From Flaccisagitta enflata (Eukaryota > Chaetognatha > Sagittoidea > Aphragmophora), in assembly GCA_965153355.1 (NCBI GenBank), contig OZ231127.1, forward strand, positions 7,812,001-7,876,000: a DNA stretch of 64,000 nucleotides. The letters run 5' to 3'. Positions 48,974 through 53,848 of the stretch are shown piece after piece. Below the pieces are notes generated by a model, which worked only from the letters and a program-made list of their open reading frames with translations, was not told the origin of the DNA and made no database searches. Each line of letters begins with the position of its first letter. The stretch's first letter is position 1. The position numbers and the translations under genes are program-made.

Positions 48974-50954
48974 TTTGGCGTACGCGCGTACTCGTTGGAA
49001 TGATGAACGCTTGCGCTTACGCTTACGAGTCCGCAGAAATTGAGGGAACGCTTACAATTACGCTTACGAGTACAGCCAAAAATGGCGAGTACAGCGAGTA
49101 CGCGTCCGCGTCCGCGTACGATTACGCCATCACTGCTTCAAACCCTTTGATTAATTCCCCTCCCCGGAGGGGGAAAATGTACAGGGTGTATCATGCCAAA
49201 TTAGATATAAGAAAACGATGGCATTCTGCTTCTAAAAGTGCAAAAATAGATCTGAAGAAAGATTCAAAGAGCATACAAACTGCGGTTTTTTGTGTAAAAA
49301 TTTTATAAGTCTGGGTCAAATATTCTAGCCAGAACATTAATTTGAAATGAACTGAGCATTTAGGGGAGAAGCTTTTTTGGATATGATTGTGACGCTGAAA
49401 GCTTTTCTTTGAATTGCTTTCATTTCTAAACGGCTTGAGCCACATTTGCCAGATTGGTCTCAAATCAAGGAAAATTTGATAAGCTTTAATTTGGGACCAA
49501 TCTGGCATCTGTAACTTAAGTCGTTTAGAAATGAGAGCAATTCAAAAAATTTTTTTCAGAATCAAAATCATGTTCAAAGTGCTTCTCCTCTAAATGCTCA
49601 ATTTATTTCAAATTGATATTGTGGCTACAATATTTGACCCAGACCCATGAAATTTTTACACAAAAAACCGGAGCTCATGTGCTCTTTGAATCTTTTTTCA
49701 AAATTATTTTTGCATTTTTAGAAGCAGAATGCCATCGTTTTCTTATATCTAATTTGGCATGATACACCCTGTAAAACAATATACAGGCCTGCAAAAAAGC
49801 TGTCAAACAAAAAACTGCATGAAAAAAAAAATGCCTGAATAAAAATAATACAAAGAGACAGCCCGATAAGAAAACAGCCTTACAAAAAAACAGCCTGACA
49901 GAGAAACAGCCTGACAGAGAAACAGCCTGACAAAGAAACAGCCTGACAAAGTAACAGCCTGACAAAGTAACAGCCTGACAAAGAAACAGCCTGACAAAGA
50001 AACAGCTTGACAAAGAAGCAGCCTGACAAAGAAGCAGCCTGACAAAGAAGCAGCCTGACATAGAAGCAGCCTGACAAAGAAGCAGCCTGACAAAGAAGCA
50101 GCTTGACAAAGAAGCAGCCTGACAAAGAAGCAGCTTGACAAAGAAGCAGCCTGACAAACAAGCAGCCTGACAAAGAAGCAGCCTGACAAAGAAGCAGCCT
50201 GACAAAGAAGCAGCCTAACAAAGAAGCAGCCTGACAAAGAAACAGCCTGACAAAGAAACAGCCTGACAAAGAAACAGCCTGACAAAGAAACAGCCTGACA
50301 GAGAGACAGCCTGACAAAGAGACAGCCTGACAAAGAAACAGCCTGACAATGAGACAATGAGACAGCCTGACAATGAGACAGCCTGACAAAGAAACAGCCT
50401 GACAAAAAAACAACCTAATATCGGAGAGACAGCCTGACAGAGAAACAGCCTGACAGAGAAACAGCCTGACAGAGAAACAGCCTGACAGAGAAACAGCCTG
50501 ACAGAGAAACAGCCTGACAGAGAAACAGCCTGACAGAGAAACAGCCTGACAGAGAAACAGCCTGACAGAGAAACAGCCTGACAGAGAAACAGCCTGACAA
50601 AGAAACAGCCTGACAAAGAAACAGCCTGACAAAGAAACAGCCTGACAAAAAGCAACCTAATATCAAGATTCAAACAGTTTAACACCTCTCTCAAAATTAG
50701 GCGAACTGGGATCATAACTTTGGAAGAATATTGCTCCTAAACGAGTAAAGCTACAGACCCCAGATTGGTCCCATTTTAAAGCCCTCTTTAAAATCTTTAA
50801 AATGGGACCAATCTGGGGTCTGTAGCTTTACTCGTTTAGGAGCAATATTCTTCCAAAGTTATGATCCCAGTTCGCCTAATTTTGAGAGAGGTGTTATTTC
50901 CCCAAGGGACGATATAGGTACTTACCTTCCGACAATGCTCAGTAGCCCGGCCAT
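21989..50954 (-). CDS. AGPAT3/4: AGPAT3/4-type 1-acyl-sn-glycerol-3-phosphate acyltransferase, seven spliced coding exons
   Basis: The product should transfer an acyl chain from acyl-CoA to lysophosphatidic acid, making phosphatidic acid in the ER membrane (glycerophospholipid synthesis). The model joins 50926-50954, 27844-28028, 27380-27552, 26863-27003, 25725-25899, 23053-23237 and 21989-22483. All introns are GT-AG, all phases agree, and the total is 1383 nt (460 residues plus stop). Visible landmarks are an N-terminal hydrophobic segment at about residues 22-50, acyltransferase motif I NHKYDID at 108-114, KR before an acidic stretch at 158-159, the EGTR motif at 189-192, the LPRPKG motif at 218-223, and a C-terminal hydrophobic stretch at about 343-378. 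The spacing between motifs equals that of vertebrate AGPAT3/4 as I know them. At 460 residues it is longer than the roughly 376 of those proteins, because the C-terminus is extended. AGPAT3 and AGPAT4 cannot be told apart here. Introns hold many mobile elements. Confidence 0.92.
23053..23237 (-). CDS. AGPAT3/4: AGPAT coding exon 6
   Basis: This exon encodes YIYDVTV, then a loop and the conserved pattern [15 protein letters not shown], and ends in LYREK. In vertebrate relatives the same place reads GKKY-AD--VRR-PLEDIP and LYQEKD. The acceptor is CCTTCTAG, and the donor GTAGCT follows a phase-0 Lys codon. Confidence 0.92.
23430..23512 (+). mobile_element. Family A 3' fragment in AGPAT intron 5 region
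   Basis: GACCGACCGACCGACAG core and GAGTCGCGTAGCACGCGACT hairpin. It lies in the intron between AGPAT exons 6 and 5. Confidence 0.7.
24258..24900. repeat. Segment with short terminal inverted repeats
   Basis: AGCGTTACAATTCAG at 24259-24273 and its exact inverse near 24885-24899 bound about 640 bp without a coding frame. No target duplication is visible, so mobility is unproven. Confidence 0.4.
25725..25899 (-). CDS. AGPAT3/4: AGPAT coding exon 5 (EGTR motif)
   Basis: This exon is hidden from a simple start-to-stop scan because it lacks a convenient ATG. It reads [17 protein letters not shown], then a helix rich in basic residues, and [12 protein letters not shown] (motif III) and PKG (motif IV) are the glycerol-phosphate binding and catalytic signatures of the family. 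The acceptor is CTAACAG and the donor is GTAAAT after one base of an Ile codon. The residue count from PKGF to YDVT across the junction equals that in vertebrate AGPAT3. The acceptor lies inside a 94-bp direct duplication. Confidence 0.92.
25893..26183. repeat. 94-bp direct duplication flanking a family D fragment, at the AGPAT exon 5 acceptor
   Basis: 25893-25986 and 26090-26183 are identical except for one base. Between them lies a 103-bp fragment with GGTCAGCGATACCCGTTGCC and GCAGCGGCCCCGAAGGG, typical of family D. The lower copy contains the AGPAT exon 5 splice acceptor, so the upper copy carries a duplicate acceptor. Confidence 0.85.
26183..26354 (+). mobile_element. Family A element, complete, in AGPAT intron 4
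   Basis: AACAAGGCCGGATACGCGGC, GTTGCGGATGGGTGGGCAGG, GGACGGACAGACGGACGG core, hairpin GTTGCATATCCGCAAC and TGAAAA. It begins at the junction of the 94-bp duplication. Confidence 0.85.
26863..27003 (-). CDS. AGPAT3/4: AGPAT coding exon 4
   Basis: This 141-nt exon is phase 0 at both ends. It begins [17 protein letters not shown], the conserved stretch after motif I, and contains the KR of motif II before an acidic and lysine-rich helix. The acceptor is CCCACAG and the donor is GTCAGT. The intron above it (27004-27379) contains part of a family A mobile element. Confidence 0.92.
27045..27188 (+). mobile_element. Family A element, partial, in AGPAT intron 3
   Basis: GATGGGCAGGGGCG, GGACCAACGGACGGACAAAG, CCTCTTATAGAGTCGCGACT. 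The hairpin loop is deleted. Confidence 0.7.
27380..27552 (-). CDS. AGPAT3/4: AGPAT coding exon 3 (motif I)
   Basis: This exon carries EWWSGTDC and the catalytic NHX4D motif as NHKYDID, followed by a W-rich stretch and NRFGVLG. The acceptor is TTTCAG and the donor is GTAGGT. The exon ends in phase 0 after GVLG and is continued by SSKV in the next exon, matching the family. A second in-frame donor lies six bases further on, but it would insert residues the family lacks. Confidence 0.93.
27844..28028 (-). CDS. AGPAT3/4: AGPAT coding exon 2 (N-terminal membrane helix)
   Basis: This exon encodes the hydrophobic anchor with the family-typical VSGIVIN stretch followed by [11 protein letters not shown]. 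The acceptor is CTTACCAG at 28029-28036 and the donor is GTAAGT just below 27844. The exon ends one base into a Gln codon that exon 3 completes, giving the family-typical W-S-Q-L junction. An in-frame ATG at 28072 would allow an alternative start if exon 1 is not used. Confidence 0.9.
28135..28235. repeat. Short block of the 16-bp GCCTGACAAA minisatellite
   Basis: CTACCTGACGAAGAAG, CTGCCTGACAAAAA and TGCCTGACAAAATG resemble the long array at 49873-50648. This block lies just upstream of AGPAT exon 2. Confidence 0.55.
28490..30395 (-). mobile_element. Composite dispersed repeat, interrupted copy (tRNA-like head)
   Basis: Read on the minus strand, a tRNA-like head (TTAGCCGAATGGTTAGCGTG, later CACGGGTTCGAAACTGG) at 30390-30110 is followed by homology to 40863-41110 in two pieces (29480-29330 and 28620-28490). 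They are separated by about 0.6- and 0.7-kb insertions. The uninterrupted copy is at 40565-41112 on the plus strand. Open frames in the head are identical between copies but derive from the repeat. Confidence 0.7.
28797..28978. repeat. (TCTG)n-(TC)n microsatellite
   Basis: TCTGTCTATCTGTCTC repeats grade into pure TC. It sits inside one interruption of the composite repeat. Confidence 0.95.
30880..31001 (+). mobile_element. Family B element, complete
   Basis: AACAAGGCCAAGTACGCC, AAAGGTGCGCCGTGTGGATC, ACCGACCAACCGACCG core, hairpin GGTGCGTTGGCGCACC and TAAAAA. A family A element follows directly, sharing the junction bases. Confidence 0.88.
31000..31353 (+). mobile_element. Family A element with an internal 10-bp tandem repeat
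   Basis: AACAAGGCC start and AAGTCGCGTGCGAG, then about 20 copies of a GACTTAAAAT-like unit, GACGGACGGACGGACTG core, and hairpin GTCGCGTGCACGCGAC with TAAAAA. Confidence 0.85.
31516..31638 (+). mobile_element. Family B element, complete
   Basis: AACAAGGCCAAGTAGGCCAA, TAAGGTGCGACGTGTGGATC, ACAGACAGACAGACCG core, hairpin GGTGCTTTGTCGCACC and TAAAAA. The 5' GGTGCGAC is the inverse of the 3' GTCGCACC. Confidence 0.9.
31840..31970 (+). mobile_element. Family A element, 3' part
   Basis: GACGGACAAACGGATGGACG core, TATAGAGTCGCGTAGCACGC, GACTAAAAA end. The 5' end is unclear. Confidence 0.75.
32180..32294 (-). mobile_element. Family B element, complete
   Basis: TTTTTAGGTGCGCCAACGCA hairpin end, GTCCGTCGGTCTGTTGGTCG, CGACGATCCACACGGCGCAC, CTTGGCCTTGTTT end. 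Confidence 0.88.
32300..33847. other. AT-rich intronic DNA, nothing recognised
   Basis: Lies within AGPAT intron 1. Contains homopolymer and AAATAAA-rich tracts (33050-33130) and a GGGG/CCCC-rich patch near 32600. No coding or clear mobile element signature. Confidence 0.5.
33848..34592. mobile_element. Family D element, copy 1, bracketing a 20-bp minisatellite
   Basis: Left end GGTCAGCGATACCCGTTGCC, then GGCAGCGGCCCCGAAGGGGC and GATGACCTATGC. The right end is the inverse: AAAAGCATAGGTCATCGG, CCCCTTCGGGGCCGCTGCCC, AAAAAG. Between them is a 20-bp minisatellite, GGATTTGAGCCTCGAGGCTG (33965-34485, about 26 copies), and a GGAGAAGGAGGAG stretch. Found inside AGPAT intron 1. Confidence 0.8.
34813..34925 (+). 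mobile_element. Family A element, 5' part
   Basis: CAACAAGGCCCGATACGGCG, TAGTCGCGTGCGGGTGGGCA, GGGCAGGAGCAGTGAGGCC. It is abutted by family D copy 2. Confidence 0.7.
34926..35535. mobile_element. Family D element, copy 2, bracketing a ~17-20-bp minisatellite
   Basis: Left GGTCAGCGGTACCCATGCCC, GGGCAGCGGCCCCGAAGGGG, GATGACCTATGCTTTCACAC. Right: GTGTGAAAGCATAGGTCATC, AACCCCTTTGGGGCCGCTGC, CCAAAAAG. The interior reads CCCAAATCCTAGCCT repeats whose orientation flips near 35230. Confidence 0.82.
35540..35652 (+). mobile_element. Family A element, 3' part
   Basis: GACGGACGGTCGGACAG core, hairpin GTCGCGTAGCACGCGAC. Directly adjoins family D copy 2 and the TIR element at 35655. Confidence 0.75.
35655..36264. 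mobile_element. TIR element with TA duplication, 610 bp
   Basis: Ends TGTCGGGGTGCAA...GAAGACAAAATTTGA in inverse orientation, flanked by TA at 35653-35654 and 36265-36266. AT-rich interior without a coding frame. Confidence 0.8.
36815..36957 (-). mobile_element. Family A element, complete
   Basis: TTTTTAGTCGCGGACACGCG hairpin end, GTCGGTCGGTCTGTCGGTCC core, CTCCTGCCCAACTGG, CCGTGTATCTGGCCTTGTT. Confidence 0.85.
36958..37850. mobile_element. Two joined MITEs (37030-37821) nested in a family A-like element
   Basis: A GTCCGTCGG/GTTGGTCGG core at 36960-37027 and CTGCTCCTGCCCACCCATCC at 37824-37843 are parts of one element, split at TA. The insert is bounded by CACGCTTTT ends with TA duplications. 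Near 37440-37460 two MITE ends meet head to head (AAAAGCGTGCGCTTTT), so two copies inserted or recombined together. Confidence 0.7.
38053..38212 (+). mobile_element. Family A element, complete
   Basis: AACAAGGCCAGATACACGGC, GTTGCGGACGGGTGGGCAGG, GACCGACCGACCAACCAACC core, hairpin GTTGCGTGTCTGCAAC, TAAAAA. Confidence 0.88.
38449..38637 (-). mobile_element. Family A element, complete (tandem partner 1)
   Basis: TTTTTAGTCGCGTGCTACGC hairpin end, GTCCGTCCGTCGGTCGGTCG core, CCCGCACGCGACTAAGG, CCGTGTATCCGGCCTTGTT. The next copy begins at the same T-run. Confidence 0.9.
38637..38782 (-). mobile_element. Family A element, complete (tandem partner 2)
   Basis: TTTAGTCGCGTGCTACGCGA, GTCGGTTGGTCGGTTGGTCC core, CCCGCACGCCACTAGGG, CCGTGTATCCGGCCTTGTT. 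Head-to-tail with the copy before it. Confidence 0.9.
39100..39248. mobile_element. Short palindromic MITE
   Basis: Arms CTCAcTGAAAATTTTAAATT and TGCATA, AAAAT, ACATAGCGC pair across a ~25-bp loop. No flanking duplication could be assigned with certainty. Confidence 0.65.
39480..39660. repeat. Degenerate GAACATTCGTGAA-type tandem repeat
   Basis: Irregular 12-15-bp repeats of GTGAACAT and GTTCGTGAA. Confidence 0.6.
39886..39998 (-). mobile_element. Family A element without its hairpin
   Basis: TTTTTAGAC then directly GTCGGTCGG, GGCTCCTGCCTAACTG, TCCGCGACTG, CCATGTATCCGGCCTTGTT. Confidence 0.7.
40036..40088. repeat. (TTTC)n microsatellite
   Basis: About 12 copies, grading into TTCG and TTTG tetranucleotides up to about 40400. 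Confidence 0.9.
40565..41112 (+). mobile_element. Composite dispersed repeat, uninterrupted copy (tRNA-like SINE head)
   Basis: CTAGCCTAGTGGTTAGCGTG resembles an RNA polymerase III box A, and GGGTTCGAAACTGG about 75 bp downstream resembles box B. Beyond the head, ATAATGCCCTTTTTGCTCGG and then CGCTTTTTCTGGGTTTTCAT, GGCAGGGGGGGTGGAGGGCT and GACTAAGGTGCATTACCCCC match the copy at 28490-30395 in inverse orientation. Confidence 0.7.
41213..42081. mobile_element. Tc1/mariner-like MITE, enlarged by a nested family A element
   Basis: Ends CACTTTTTTTT and TATAAGAGA in inverse, TA at 41211-41212 and 42082-42083. Subterminal GAGCCTGAGATTTGCC and its relatives place it with the GAGCCTCAG MITE family. 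It contains a family A element (41508-41637) and an inverted repeat around AGAGGAATATGGCCC / CATATCCCTCTGATAGAGA. Confidence 0.75.
41508..41637 (+). mobile_element. Family A element nested in a MITE
   Basis: AACAAGGCCGGATACACAGC, GTCGCGGACGGTTGGGCA, no long GTCY core, hairpin GTCGCGTGTCCGCGAC, TAAAAA. Confidence 0.85.
42084..42235 (+). repeat. Dispersed repeat, inverted partner at 47130-47285
   Basis: GATGGGGTAGGAGCACTGGA, CGAGACTCACCCTAGGGGTT, GTCAAAAAAGGTCAAAAATG, CAACGGACCTGATCGAGC recur in reverse complement at 47130-47285 with few changes. Confidence 0.8.
42540..42985. repeat. GAA/GGA-rich low-complexity tract
   Basis: Runs of GAGGAG, GAAGAA and GGAGAAG. Long frames of Glu/Lys (plus) or Ser/Pro/Phe (minus) come from composition. 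Confidence 0.85.
43030..43690. mobile_element. Family D element, copy 3, bracketing a GGCTGATTTGAGG minisatellite
   Basis: Left GGGGCAGCGGCACCGGAAGG, GCCGATTACCTATGATT. Right AATCATAGGTCATCGACCCC, TCCAGGGAG. Interior 43080-43640 is a loose ~30-bp repeat with GGCTGATTT and GGCCTGA. Confidence 0.7.
43741..43977 (+). mobile_element. Family A element, complete
   Basis: AACAAGGCCGGATACACGGC, three GTGGGCAGGGGC repeats, GACATCCAGACAGACAGACC, hairpin GTCGCTTAGGCAGCGAC, TAAAAA. Confidence 0.88.
44121..44294 (+). mobile_element. Family A element, complete
   Basis: AACAAGGCCGGATACACGGC, GACGCGGACGGGTGGGCAGG, ACCAACCAACCGACC core, hairpin GTCGCTAGTCCGTGAC, TAAAAA. Another hairpin remnant lies at 44027-44056. 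Confidence 0.85.
44449..44530. repeat. (GA)n microsatellite
   Basis: About 40 GA dinucleotides with one AAAG at the start. Confidence 0.95.
44996..45069. repeat. (TC)n microsatellite
   Basis: Pure CT dinucleotide. Confidence 0.95.
45165..45342. mobile_element. Tc1-like MITE, copy of the element at 61094-61266
   Basis: TTGAGCTTCACTAGAGC, CTTTCATGGGAC and GCGGTGCTCCACTGTA match the 61-kb copy in order. The right end CACTG is followed by TA. Confidence 0.7.
45868..46926 (+). mobile_element. Family G element, copy 3, carrying an 18-bp minisatellite
   Basis: 5' CAGTCCTCGACTGTAATC, then 15 copies of TCTGACCCGGCTACTCAG (45897-46165), an A-rich TTTTTCAAAAAAA spacer, three ~170-bp units (CTACCCTTCCCCTATGTAAA) and a terminal hairpin at 46892-46921 (TCCTCGACG...CGTCGAGGA), then CAAAAA. 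The 5' GTCCTCGAC equals the inverse of the 3' GTCGAGGAC. Confidence 0.8.
47130..47285 (-). repeat. Dispersed repeat, inverted partner of 42084-42235
   Basis: GCTCGATCAGGTCCGTTGCG, CATTTTTGACCTTTTTTGAC, AACCCCTAGGGTGAGTCTCG, CAGTGCTCCTACCCCATC. Confidence 0.8.
47420..48045. repeat. (GAAA)n arrays with a duplicated 55-bp flank
   Basis: GAAA tracts at 47427-47480 and 47628-47985. TTGGATGTTTTGAGCGGTTT...CCTTTGCATAACCAAG at 47554-47600 is repeated nearly unchanged after the second array at 47986-48040. Confidence 0.9.
48095..48862. mobile_element. Foldback element with AGCCGG-rich inverted ends
   Basis: GGCTGGGTTGTCA at the left and TGACAACCCAG at the right, followed inward by TTTTTTCAAAAAAG, AGCCGGCTAAAA and AATCC blocks in inverse order. 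AT-rich middle without a gene. Confidence 0.7.
48880..48970. repeat. (TC)n microsatellite
   Basis: About 44 TC dinucleotides after TGTCTGTCTG. Confidence 0.95.
49182..49771. mobile_element. Foldback TIR element, 590 bp, TA duplication
   Basis: Ends CAGGGTGTATCATGCCAAAT and TAGATATAAGAAAACGATGG continue inward in inverse for about 100 bp almost without mismatch. TA at 49180-49181 and 49772-49773. The centre resembles the family F core (GCCAGATTGG, CCAATCTGGC, CGTTTAGAAATGA). Confidence 0.85.
49873..50648. repeat. 16-bp minisatellite, about 48 copies
   Basis: The unit is CAGCCTGACAAAGAAA, with GAGAAA, GAAG and GTAA variants in blocks. 16 is not a multiple of 3, so several minus frames of 160-250 residues ([14 protein letters not shown]) stay open. 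They are not genes. The array begins ~280 bp from AGPAT exon 1, inside its first intron. Confidence 0.95.
50683..50897. mobile_element. Palindromic foldback element F, copy 2
   Basis: Nearly perfect 95-bp arms: ACACCTCTCTCAAAATTAGG, CGAACTGGGATCATAACTTT, GGAAGAATATTGCTCCTAAA, CGAGTAAAGCTACAGACCCC, AGATTGG and their inverse. It sits 29 bp below the AGPAT exon 1 donor. Confidence 0.88.
50926..50954 (-). CDS. AGPAT3/4: AGPAT coding exon 1 (start codon exon)
   Basis: The exon reads MAGLLSIVG plus two bases (AG) and ends at a strong donor GTAAGT. The AG completes an AGC serine codon with the first base of the exon at 28028. The joined protein then runs into the ILHLL membrane segment just as vertebrate AGPAT3/4 begin (short M-G-L-L-like start, then a hydrophobic helix). 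The ATG context is ACTATGG. The evidence is phase fit plus similarity of a nine-residue start across a 22.9-kb intron, so this assignment is inferred. The alternative is a start at 28072 in an unspliced extension of exon 2. Confidence 0.68.
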
Positions 50955-51420
50955 AGTGCGTGGTACGAAGCGATACAAGCGCGATATCAACGATAGATCA
51001 GTTTAAATCCGTCCGCATGCCGTCCTTCCCGGAGAAACAGTGATACGGTCACGTCGTCGCGGCATCCTATAGGAATATAGGGAGGAAAAAACAGCGACGA
51101 TGTTCTTGTTCGCACGGCATTCGCGAGAGTATCGATCAAAAAACTTTTTAAAGGCATTTAAGGATTAACGATAAGTACCTTCGGCTAAACTAAAAACCCA
51201 GAAGCGGCGCAGAATCCCAAGAAAAAAAATATAATAACCCCGCACGGGTAGCTGCAAAGCGTACACTTACCGGAACAAGCTTCGTTCGTTGCCGATTTTG
51301 CTTTATAGGGAAACCGGAAGTGAATTGACGAGCCTGTTTGGAAATCCTGACCGGGAGACGGCGACGGACGTCCGGCGAAAATTTCACGGTATGGTGTGAT
51401 TTTAAGTAGACAAGTGCTCT
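50955..51420 (-). promoter_or_regulatory. Probable 5' UTR and promoter region of the AGPAT gene
   Basis: This GC-richer stretch lies directly upstream of the AGPAT start codon. On the minus strand it contains TATAAAGC near 51305, a donor-like CCGGTAAGTG near 51267 and another near 51183. It could therefore hold one or more untranslated first exons. No coding frame is convincing. Promoter status is inferred from position only. Confidence 0.3.
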
Positions 51421-51486
51421 CTCAATGATGACAGAGGGCAATAGTAATCTTTTTGAAATCAGATCAGATCTCGAAAAACAAAAGAC

Positions 51487-51642
<156 letters not shown>

Positions 51643-52027
51643 TGTGCGTGTAGCGTGCGTGTCGTGCTTGCGTGTGTGTGTGTGTGAGTCTCTTTGTCCG
51701 AGCTGTCTTTCTTTTTTCCTCCCCCAAAAATGACATGGACCCCATCGGAAATAAGAATTTACACTTTTTTGGGCTACGTATCCATACTATCCATAGATAT
51801 GGCTTTTTATCGTACTTGATAATCTTGTACTGTCCTATCTTAAATAAATTACATTACATTAGATTTGTTTCCATTGAGGTCCTCATGGCCTCATAGGTTA
51901 ACGATGTCTTAAAATGTGATTACTAAAAAATAATTAAAAAATCCGGGGTTATTTTAATAAAATCTTGTAGCCACAGGGTAGACTTCTTTCTTTTTCTTTC
52001 TTTCCTATTTTCTTTCTTCTTTTTCTT

Positions 52028-52150
<123 letters not shown>

Positions 52151-52152
52151 GT

Positions 52153-52335
52153 TTTTTTTGTTGCGGACACGCAACTCTATAAGAGACTTTGTCTTTCCGT
52201 CCGCCCATTGGTCCATCGGTCCGTAATGATCAAGTCAAAAAGTGGAAACAAGGCTAAGTAGGCCAATAAGGTGCGACGTGTGGATCGTCGAACGAATGTG
52301 TCACCCGACAGACCAAAAGACAGACCGACATCTTT
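52153..52335. mobile_element. Family A fragment (minus) joined to family B fragment (plus)
   Basis: GTTGCGGACACGCAACTC hairpin and GTCCGCCCATTGGTCC core, then at 52247 AACAAGGCTAAGTAGGCC, AAGGTGCGACGTGTGGATCG, ACCGACA. The B element lacks its 3' hairpin. Confidence 0.7.
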
Positions 52336-52410
52336 CATATCACCGTTTTTGTTTTATGTTCATTGTTTGCATACACCATAACTGGACGGCTTTCAATCAC
52401 CCGAATATAT

Positions 52411-52618
52411 AACAAGGCCGGATACACGGCTACCCAAGTCGCGTGCGGGTGGGCAGGGGCCATATTTGAGGCCACTCCATCATTTGGGCAGGAGCAGTGA
52501 GGCCAAAGACCGCAAAAAACCAAAAAAAGTAACGTGTGACGGACGGACGGACCGACAGACCGACGGACGGACGGACCGACAAAGCGGGTTGTAGAGTCGC
52601 GTGCACGCGACTAAAAAC
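52411..52618 (+). mobile_element. Family A element, complete, good reference copy
   Basis: AACAAGGCCGGATACACGGC, AGTCGCGTGCGGGTGGGCAG, GGACGGACGGACCGACAGAC core, GCGGGTTGTAGAGTCGCGTG, CACGCGACTAAAAAC. The 5' GTCGCGTGC is the inverse of GCACGCGAC in the terminal hairpin. Confidence 0.92.
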
Positions 52619-52663
52619 TACATCCTAACCTTGTGCTACATTGCTTTCTAACTAGTAGTAGTA

Positions 52664-53655
52664 CATTCGGGTATGTCAAAAAATAAAAAGTATCTTTGAT
52701 CAGATCATCAACATCAGGGAGCACTAACAAAAGAATTTCAAGATTTTTAGTGTTCTTATTTTTTTAAATTTCAGTTGTCTTCCGTTTTATTAGCGCAGGA
52801 AAAGATTGTCAAAAATATATATACTTTCAGAGTCTCCACCTAGTTTTGCTGAAAATAAGACCCAAAACTTGAACGAAGAATATCAAGTTTTATTTCTTTT
52901 TATGATTTTTGTGGTTAAAAAAAAACAACTTTTACCTAACCCTTGGGTGTGTCAATAGGGCATCATGGGGTTATTTATTTAAATGCCTTCACCGTTTTTC
53001 TTTTTCAAATTTCGGTCATCTTCCGTTTTTTCCAAAAGCCCTGTTTTGCCCCTAATTTGCATAACATTGTGATCATGTTATCAACTTTTCATCCGTTGCC
53101 ATGTATAGTGGGGCATTCCAATTACTTTTTAATGCTGCTATCCTCTTAAAGCTTTACAGAAAAGTGTCTGGATTAATCATATCAACTTCAATGAAACAGT
53201 AAAATATTCTTTTTTGGTTAATAAGTTTGTTTCTTGGCAAACGAGAGTGCAGACGTTGCATTTTATATCAATCGCGAAAAAAAAGGTTGCCGATTGAATT
53301 TTGAAAAAAAAAACGGCAATTGTTTTAAAATCAACAGCCCCATCTTGCGTCAGCGTTATGGTCTCAAATTCAGTCATCACCCGTATTTGACACACCTGAA
53401 CCTAACCCCAATTTGAAATCGAACCAAAATTTTTAAATAACTACTTTGATATATTCACAAAAAACAATTCTGATATAAAATCAATAGTACAGCAATATAC
53501 AAATTAGCGGCTTAAAGGGGGTTTTGGAAAAAAACAGAAGATAAACGAAATTTGAAAAAACAAAAATGCTAAAGGTCTTAGAATTCTTTTGTTAACACAC
53601 CCTGATGTTGATGATCTGATCAAAAATGATTTTTATTTTTTGACACACCCGAGTA
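52664..53655. mobile_element. Foldback element with ~130-bp inverted ends
   Basis: TCGGGTATGTCAAAAAATAA, TTGATCAGATCATCAACATC and CTAACAAAAGAATT near the left end recur in inverse at 53570-53655. Internal GGGTGTGTCAAT and TGACACACC repeats suggest nested copies. Confidence 0.7.
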
Positions 53656-53848
53656 GTACATATGCAGAAGTATGCAGATGTATCAGCAGGACACAGTGAT
53701 CGAGTCTTCTTTATATTTTATTTCTCTATTTCGTTCATTAATCTTATCCAAGTCAACTAAAACTCGGTAAGTTTACAATTCTACATTTAATTTGTAATAA
53801 TTCAATGGAAGGATATATTCATCCTTTTTCGAAGGCTTGTCTTTCGAT

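Noticed and set aside
49873-50648. Possible CRISPR-like array
   Set aside because: The units are contiguous 16-mers with no unique spacers, and the genome is animal.
49675-50715. Minus-strand frames of up to 250 residues ([14 protein letters not shown])
   Set aside because: Products of a 16-bp minisatellite, with the same peptide in three frames.
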